This document shows, in pieces, positions 1 through 3,854 of a stretch of DNA of 6,356 nt. Under the pieces are notes generated by a model. It searched no databases. It worked only from the letters and a program-made list of their open reading frames with translations, and was not told the origin of the DNA. Position 1 is the stretch's first letter, and every line of letters starts with the position of its first letter. The position numbers and the translations under genes are program-made. Source of the stretch: Clostridiales bacterium (GTDB taxonomy: Bacteria; Bacillota; Sulfobacillia; UBA995); the NCBI GenBank assembly GCA_003517845.1, contig DOZU01000211.1, positions 1-6,356 of the forward strand, in the 5' to 3' direction.

Positions 1-384
1 CACCCCTACCTGCCGCGCCAACAAAATGTGCTCCCGAGTCTGCGGCATCGGCCCGTCCGCCGCCGAAACTACCAGGATCGCCCCGTCCATCTGCGCCGCA
101 CCGGTGATCATGTTCTTTACATAGTCGGCATGACCGGGACAGTCTACATGCGCGTAATGCCGCTTCGCGGTCTGGTACTCCACGTGCGCCGTCGCAATGG
201 TGATGCCCCGCTCCCGCTCCTCGGGCGCCTTGTCAATCTTGTCGAACGGAACGTATTCCGCCAACCCTTGCTTGGACAAAAGCAGCGTCAACGCCGCCGT
301 CAATGTCGTCTTGCCATGATCTACATGCCCGATCGTACCTACGTTTACGTGCGGCTTCGTCCGCTCGAATTTCTTCTTGCCCAT
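1..384 (-). CDS. tuf: Elongation factor Tu, N-terminal 128 residues (3' end outside window)
   Basis: EF-Tu is the GTPase that carries aminoacyl-tRNA to the ribosomal A site in the cytoplasm. The visible part covers most of the G domain. It has the P-loop GHVDHGKT (residues 19-26), the switch I GITI motif with the Mg-binding Thr62, and the DCPGH motif (81-85) with the catalytic His85. The very conserved stretches KPHVNVGTIGHVDHGKTT and HADYVKNMITGAAQMDGAIL are intact. The NKxD motif and domains 2 and 3 lie beyond the left edge, where the frame is still open at ARQVGV. The start is ATG (384-382), matching the usual MxKxKFERTKPH N-terminus. A strong Shine-Dalgarno AGGGAGG (403-397) lies upstream with a rather long spacer of 12 nt. 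The gene follows fusA by 50 nt and is the last visible gene of the str operon. I see nothing abnormal in the residues present. Identity is certain; whether a second tuf copy exists elsewhere cannot be told from here. Confidence 0.98.
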   Translation of the reverse strand, partial: MGKKKFERTKPHVNVGTIGHVDHGKTTLTAALTLLLSKQGLAEYVPFDKIDKAPEERERGITIATAHVEYQTAKRHYAHVDCPGHADYVKNMITGAAQMDGAILVVSAADGPMPQTREHILLARQVGV

Positions 385-400
385 GCCCTGCTGCGGCCTC

Positions 401-432
401 CCTGGATACGGTTTCGAGCGCTGCTATCCTGG
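401..432 (-). other. Possible hairpin in the fusA-tuf gap
   Basis: The sequence shows an imperfect inverted repeat of 8 nt arms, CCAGGATA (432-425) and TATCCAGG (408-401), with one A·A mismatch and a 16-nt loop. The 5' arm begins two bases after the fusA stop codon. The 3' arm overlaps the first three bases of the tuf Shine-Dalgarno AGGGAGG (403-397). There is no U-run after it, so it is not a rho-independent terminator. It could modulate tuf translation or be an RNA processing site, but the stem is modest and may be chance. Confidence 0.3.
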
Positions 433-434
433 CG

Positions 435-2510
435 TCAAGCCCCGCGGGGTCTGGCCAGTTGCCCGGCGCGCTCGACCGGAACTTCCGCGTAGGTGGCGAA
501 CTGCATCGTGTACGTGCCGCGTCCCTGGGTCTTCGACCTGAGGTCGGTTGCGTAACCGAACATGGAAGACAGCGGGACGGTGGCGCTGAGTACCTGCAAC
601 TCGCCGCGGCTCTCCATGCCCTCGATGTGACCCCGCCGACTGGCGATGTCCCCAATGACATCTCCCAGGCAGGCTTCGGGCATCACGACTTCCAGGCGCA
701 TCACCGGCTCCAGTAGGATCGGCGCCGCCCGGGTGACCGCCTGGCGGAACGCCATGGATCCGGCGATCTTGAATGCCAGCTCGGATGAGTCAACTTCATG
801 GTGGGACCCGTCCAGCAGGGTGACCCGGACGTCGACCACCGGGTATCCAGCCAAGACGCCGGCTTCAAGGGCCCCCCGGACACCTTCCTGGACGGCAGCT
901 ATGAACTCCCGCGGGATGGCCCCGCCGGTTATCGCGCTCCGAAACTCCCAGCCGGTGGCGCGCAGCATCGGTTCCACCTCGAGCACGACGTGCCCGTATT
1001 GGCCCCTTCCACCGGTCTGCCGCACATATCGACCCTCCGCCCGGGCGCGGCGGGTGATGGTCTCCCGGTACGCCACCTGTGGCTTGCCGACGTCGGCTTC
1101 TACGCGGAACTCGCGGAGGAGTCGGTCAACAATGATCGACAAGTGCAACTCGCCCATGCCCGATATGATAGTCTGTCCCGTCTCGGGGTCGGTGTGGGTT
1201 CGGAAAGTCGGATCTTCCTCAGACAGGCGGTCCAGCGAAGTAGCCATGCGATCTTGGTCTGCCCGCGTGCGGGGCTCAATCGCCACGGATATGACCGGCG
1301 CCGGCACCACCATGGACTCGAGGACGATGGGATGGTTTTCGGCACAGAGCGTATCACCGGTGGTACTCTGGCGAAGTCCAACCACCGCAATGATGTCACC
1401 GGTACACGCCCGAGCGACATCCTCGCGATGGTTGGCATGCATGCGAAGGATCCTGCCGACCCGCTCTCGCCGCCGCCTGACCGGGTTGTATATCATATCC
1501 CCGGTGCTGACGACTCCGGAATAGATCCGCAGATAGGTAAGGCGGCCCACATACGGATCGGTCATTATCTTGAACACCAGCGCGGATACCGGAGCATCGT
1601 TGGCGGCCGGCCGGACTTCGACCTCCCCCGTGTCGGGGTGGATTCCCTTCACCGGCGGCAGATCGCTCGGGGACGGCAGGTAGTCGACCACGGCATCGAG
1701 GAGGAGTTGTACTCCTCGGTTCCGATAGGAGGAGCCGCATAATACGGGGACGATCTTGGCCTGCAATGTGGCCGCCCGGATGGCCCGGCGCAAGGTTGCT
1801 TCGAGAATCGGTTCGCCCTCCAAATATCGGGTCATGACGCCATCGTCGAACTCGGCGGCGGTCTCCACCAGGACCTCTCGGTACTGGGCCGCCAGCTCGG
1901 CGCATTCCACGGGAATGTCGGTCTCCTCGTAAAGTGTCCCTTTGGGGTCCCGGTAGACAACCGCCCGCATCTTGACCAGATCAACTACTCCCGAAAACTG
2001 ATCCTCCGCCCCGAGGGGTAGGTGGACGGCCAATGGCCTGGCTCCCAAGCGCTCTCGCATCATCCTGAGCACGCGGGGGAAGTCGGCACCGAGCGCGTCC
2101 ATCTTGTTGACGTAGGCGATGCGCGGCACCCCATAGCGTTCCGCCTGGCGCCATACCGTCTCGGACTGGGGCTCAACCCCACCCTTGGCGCAGAAAAGGG
2201 CCACGGCCCCATCGAGCACCCGGAGCGACCTTTCCACCTCCATGGTGAAGTCGACGTGACCCGGAGTGTCGATGATATTGATCCGATACCCTCTCCAGGG
2301 GCAGGAAGTGGCTGCGGAGGTGATGGTTATGCCTCGCTCCTGCTCCTGCACCATCCAATCCATCACCGCGGTCCCCTCATCGACTTCTCCCATGCGGTGC
2401 ACCCGGCCGGTGTAAAACAGGATTCGTTCAGTAGTTGTGGTCTTGCCGGCATCTATGTGCGCCATGATGCCAATGTTGCGCGTATGAGCCAGTCGATCTT
2501 CCTCAGGCAC
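435..2510 (-). CDS. fusA: Elongation factor G
   Basis: EF-G is the ribosomal translocase GTPase, which moves tRNA and mRNA after peptide transfer and helps recycle ribosomes with RRF. The protein is 691 residues, the usual bacterial length. The G domain has AHIDAGKT (17-24), RGITIT (59-64, switch I Thr62), DTPGH (81-85), NKMD (135-138) and a G5-like GSSYRN (259-264). Domain II follows from about 290, domain III contains GQTIISGMGELHL (445-457), and domain IV carries the loop GGRGQYGHV (500-508) and the tip HHEVDSSELAF (570-580). Domain V ends with the FGYATDLRSKTQGRGTYTM block (651-669). The version with FCAxGGVEPQSETVWRQA after switch II, and the position after rpsG, fit housekeeping FusA. 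From memory the residue after NKMD is usually Arg; here it is Ala139. The start is GTG (2510-2508), preceded by a purine tract, giving an N-terminus MPEEDRLAHTRNIGIMAHIDAGK of normal length. It lies 43 nt after rpsG and 50 nt before tuf, within the str operon. Confidence 0.98.
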   Translation of the reverse strand: MPEEDRLAHTRNIGIMAHIDAGKTTTTERILFYTGRVHRMGEVDEGTAVMDWMVQEQERGITITSAATSCPWRGYRINIIDTPGHVDFTMEVERSLRVLDGAVALFCAKGGVEPQSETVWRQAERYGVPRIAYVNKMDALGADFPRVLRMMRERLGARPLAVHLPLGAEDQFSGVVDLVKMRAVVYRDPKGTLYEETDIPVECAELAAQYREVLVETAAEFDDGVMTRYLEGEPILEATLRRAIRAATLQAKIVPVLCGSSYRNRGVQLLLDAVVDYLPSPSDLPPVKGIHPDTGEVEVRPAANDAPVSALVFKIMTDPYVGRLTYLRIYSGVVSTGDMIYNPVRRRRERVGRILRMHANHREDVARACTGDIIAVVGLRQSTTGDTLCAENHPIVLESMVVPAPVISVAIEPRTRADQDRMATSLDRLSEEDPTFRTHTDPETGQTIISGMGELHLSIIVDRLLREFRVEADVGKPQVAYRETITRRARAEGRYVRQTGGRGQYGHVVLEVEPMLRATGWEFRSAITGGAIPREFIAAVQEGVRGALEAGVLAGYPVVDVRVTLLDGSHHEVDSSELAFKIAGSMAFRQAVTRAAPILLEPVMRLEVVMPEACLGDVIGDIASRRGHIEGMESRGELQVLSATVPLSSMFGYATDLRSKTQGRGTYTMQFATYAEVPVERAGQLARPRGA

Positions 2511-2527
2511 TTCTCTCCCCCCTCTCT
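2511..2527 (-). promoter_or_regulatory. Purine-tract ribosome binding site of fusA
   Basis: Seventeen consecutive purines directly precede the GTG start of fusA on the coding strand, AGAGAGGGGGGAGAGAA. The likely anti-SD contacts are GGGGAG (2520-2515), 4 nt from the start, or AGAGG (2525-2521), 10 nt from it. The tract lets the 16S tail pair in more than one register. It supports the GTG at 2510-2508 as the start, because no other in-frame start lies between it and the P-loop region at a sensible SD distance. Confidence 0.7.
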
Positions 2528-2553
2528 AACGGCGGTCAGGGCTTGCAACCTGC

Positions 2554-3024
2554 TCACCAGCGATAATGGGAAAAAGCCTTGTTAGCTTCAGCCATCCGGT
2601 GGGTCTCCTCGCGCCGCTTGACTGCTCCCCCGGTGCCGTTGGCCGCATCCAAAATCTCCGCAGCGAGTTTCTGCACCAGCGTTCGTTCGGGACGCTGCCG
2701 GGCATACTGCAGGATCCACCGCATGGCGAGTGACGTTCGCCTTTCGGGACGCACCTCGACCGGCACCTGGTAAGTCGAACCTCCAACGCGCCGGGCCTTT
2801 ACCTCCAGAAAGGGCGTGGCGTTCTTCAGAGCCGTTTCAAATACGCCGAGCGGCTCTTTGCCCGACTTCTGCCCGACCGCATCCATGGCCTGGTAGAAAG
2901 CCCGCTCTGCCAGCCCTTTCTCGCCCTTGAGCATCAGCTTGTTGATCAGCCGGGCCACGGTGACACTGGCATATACCGTGTCCGGCTGGACATCGCGCTT
3001 CGGAACATGCCCCCGTCTAGGCAC
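2554..3024 (-). CDS. rpsG: 30S ribosomal protein S7
   Basis: S7 is a primary 16S rRNA-binding protein that nucleates assembly of the 30S head and lines the E/P-site exit region. With the start used here the protein is 156 residues, the standard length. It begins MPRRGHVPKRDV, as Bacillota S7 proteins do. Family blocks are LINKLMLKGEKG (26-37), FLEVKARRVGG (72-82), YQVPVEVRPERR (85-96) and the C-terminus KRREETHRMAEANKAFSHYRW (136-156), whose final Trp is typical. The start is GTG at 3024-3022. An in-frame GTG nine bases upstream (3033-3031) would add MHQ, but it overlaps the Shine-Dalgarno GGGAGG (3038-3033), whereas the chosen GTG has a spacer of 8 nt. The gene lies between rpsL (101-nt gap with hairpins) and fusA (43-nt gap). 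In E. coli S7 represses its own operon by binding the rpsL-rpsG gap; whether this holds here is inference. Confidence 0.98.
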   Translation of the reverse strand: MPRRGHVPKRDVQPDTVYASVTVARLINKLMLKGEKGLAERAFYQAMDAVGQKSGKEPLGVFETALKNATPFLEVKARRVGGSTYQVPVEVRPERRTSLAMRWILQYARQRPERTLVQKLAAEILDAANGTGGAVKRREETHRMAEANKAFSHYRW

Positions 3025-3032
3025 CTGGTGCA

Positions 3033-3038
3033 CCTCCC
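3033..3038 (-). promoter_or_regulatory. Shine-Dalgarno of rpsG that decides its start
   Basis: GGGAGG on the coding strand sits 8 nt upstream of the GTG at 3024-3022. It overlaps the alternative GTG at 3033-3031, which therefore cannot be initiated from it. This site argues for the 156-residue S7 over a 159-residue form. Confidence 0.85.
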
Positions 3039-3051
3039 GGATCCTCTGACA

Positions 3052-3087
3052 CGCCCGGGGGGCCTCATCCGCCCAGACCCCCCGGCG
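3052..3087 (-). promoter_or_regulatory. GC-rich hairpin II in the rpsL-rpsG leader, next to the rpsG ribosome binding site
   Basis: On the coding strand CCGGGGGGTCT (3085-3075) pairs with AGGCCCCCCGG (3065-3055), giving 11 pairs with one G·U and a 9-nt loop GGGCGGATG (3074-3066). The outer CG/CG bases (3087-3086 with 3053-3052) can extend it if one base is bulged. It ends about 14 nt before the rpsG Shine-Dalgarno. No U-run follows, so it is not an intrinsic terminator. Its position corresponds to the intercistronic region where S7 binds in E. coli, so an autoregulatory or translation-coupling role is a reasonable inference. No sequence match to the E. coli operator was established. Confidence 0.55.
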
Positions 3088-3094
3088 AGCCTAA

Positions 3095-3116
3095 GGCGAC
3101 CGTCACTGCGGCCGCC
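3095..3116 (-). promoter_or_regulatory. Hairpin I in the rpsL-rpsG leader, just after the rpsL stop
   Basis: On the coding strand GGCGGCC (3116-3110) pairs with GGTCGCC (3101-3095), giving 7 pairs with one G·U and an 8-nt loop GCAGTGAC (3109-3102). It begins 9 nt after the rpsL stop codon and is separated from hairpin II by 7 nt. It could form with hairpin II a structured S7 target, or protect the end of the rpsL message after processing. A 7-bp stem in GC-rich DNA can occur by chance. Confidence 0.4.
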
Positions 3117-3125
3117 AGTATTCGC

Positions 3126-3500
3126 TTAGCGCTTCGGCCGCTTTGCGCCGTACTTGGACCGACCGCGTTGGCGGTTGGCCACCCCTGCGGAATCCAAGGT
3201 GCCACGAACGATATGGTAGCGTACTCCGGGGAGATCTTTCACGCGGCCGCCCCGCACGAGGACTACCGAATGTTCCTGGAGGTTGTGGCCGATGCCGGGA
3301 ATGTAAGCCGTAACCTCAATCTGATTGGTGAGCCGCACCCGGGCTACTTTGCGCAGGGCCGAGTTGGGCTTCTTGGGAGTCACCGTCTTGACCACGGTGC
3401 AAACCCCGCGGCGGAAGGGGTTGGCCTGCAAAGCAGGAGCTTTGCATCGCGCCCGTCCGGCCTTCCGGCCCTTTCTAACCAGTTGGTTCATGGTAGGCAT
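3126..3500 (-). CDS. rpsL: 30S ribosomal protein S12
   Basis: S12 sits at the interface side of the 30S decoding centre and controls decoding accuracy. The protein is 124 residues, normal for the short (non-actinobacterial, non-insertion) form. It has the N-terminus MPTMNQLVRKGRK, the decoding loop TPKKPNSALRKVARVRLTN (41-59), the block EVTAYIPGIGHNLQEHSV (62-79) and RGGRVKDLPGVRYH (83-96), ending RSKYGAKRPKR. Lys43 and Lys88, the main sites of streptomycin-resistance changes, are both wild type. Asp89, the residue β-methylthiolated by RimO where that enzyme exists, is present. Residues 28-41 (NPFRRGVCTVVKTV) differ from the CTRVYTTT form common in Bacillus and E. coli and recall the Thermus version. 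The start is ATG (3500-3498) with a GGGGAG Shine-Dalgarno (3514-3509) and 8-nt spacer. An internal Met4 is not a better start. It follows ybxF by 20 nt and precedes rpsG by 101 nt. Confidence 0.98.
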   Translation of the reverse strand: MPTMNQLVRKGRKAGRARCKAPALQANPFRRGVCTVVKTVTPKKPNSALRKVARVRLTNQIEVTAYIPGIGHNLQEHSVVLVRGGRVKDLPGVRYHIVRGTLDSAGVANRQRGRSKYGAKRPKR

Positions 3501-3520
3501 ATCGTTCGCTCCCCGCTCAC

Positions 3521-3775
3521 TTACTCCTCAAGCACGGCGGCTGCCGCCGCCCCAACCTTGATACCCGAAGCCTCGCCCAATAGCTTCATCGATTCGGCAT
3601 AGGTCACGGTCACACCCTGTCGCTGGCAGGAGGCCAAGAGATCGCCCAACAGGCGTACATCGGCGTCCTTGGCAACCACCACAACGCGGACCAGTCCCTG
3701 TTCTACCGCCTTGAGGGTTTGCCTGATCCCGACCGTCCTCTTCCTCGCTCGGCTGATCGCTTCCGCGGACGCCAC
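3521..3775 (-). CDS. ybxF: L7Ae-family K-turn RNA-binding protein (YbxF / L7Ae-like ribosomal protein)
   Basis: This 84-residue protein belongs to the L7Ae/L30e/S12e/Gadd45 family. Bacillus YbxF (82 residues, at the same site between rpoC and rpsL) binds kink-turn RNA in vitro, though its cellular target is not settled. Visible family features are VGIRQTLKAVEQG (15-27), matching the conserved G-x-x-Q-T-x-K-A-x-x-x-G of the RNA-binding helix; VVVVAKDAD (31-39), the second strand and loop; the hydrophobic loop VTYAESMKLLGEASGI (57-72), which faces the kink; and VGAAAAAVL (74-82). There is no signal peptide or membrane segment. The start is GTG (3775-3773), with AAGGA (3788-3784) 8 nt upstream. 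The gene begins 75 nt after the rpoC stop, behind the str promoter, so it is the first gene of the operon. Co-transcription with S12 and S7 suggests a role on the ribosome or in RNA folding, which is inference. Family assignment is secure; exact function is not. Confidence 0.93.
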   Translation of the reverse strand: MASAEAISRARKRTVGIRQTLKAVEQGLVRVVVVAKDADVRLLGDLLASCQRQGVTVTYAESMKLLGEASGIKVGAAAAAVLEE

Positions 3776-3825
3776 GAGGCACTTCCTTCCCGTTCCCGAC
3801 CTAGGCCGGCCGCGGACACTTCTCT

Positions 3826-3854
3826 ATTTTAGCTGACGGGAACTGGGCTGTCAA
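3826..3854 (-). promoter_or_regulatory. σ70/σA-type promoter of the str operon, overlapping the rpoC stop
   Basis: On the minus strand a perfect -35 box TTGACA (3854-3849) and a -10 box TAAAAT (3831-3826, five of six consensus bases) are separated by exactly 17 nt. There is no TGn extended -10. The expected start is an A or G near 3821-3819, giving a leader of about 45 nt before the ybxF GTG. The rpoC stop codon TGA (3853-3851) lies within the -35 box. No terminator is seen between rpoC and ybxF, so read-through from an rpoBC promoter upstream could add to the transcription of the str genes. Confidence 0.85.

Noticed and set aside
233..661. A 142-codon minus-strand frame spanning the fusA end, the gap and the tuf start.
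   Set aside because: It is out of frame with both fusA and tuf, whose own frames give perfect family matches. There is no sign of a fusion or frameshift.
646..1742. Long open frames on the plus strand opposite fusA (292 and 314 codons).
   Set aside because: They lie wholly antisense to an intact, highly conserved EF-G gene. Their translations are Arg/Ser- or Gly/Pro-rich with no recognisable domain. Long antisense frames are expected from the codon bias of GC-rich genes.
3052..3087. The strong GC hairpin after rpsL read as a rho-independent terminator.
   Set aside because: No U-rich tract follows it on the coding strand, and the operon continues directly into rpsG.
3528..3782. An 84-codon frame on the minus strand offset from ybxF, starting at a GTG at 3782-3780.
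   Set aside because: It overlaps ybxF almost fully in another frame and its translation looks like no known family, while the ybxF frame matches L7Ae along its whole length.
3776..3820. A possible K-turn in the ybxF leader for autoregulation by its L7Ae-type product, as in archaeal L7Ae.
   Set aside because: I could only fold a small CCGGC/GTCGG stem with a CTAG loop. I could not find a three-nucleotide bulge flanked by tandem G·A pairs, so the motif is not supported.
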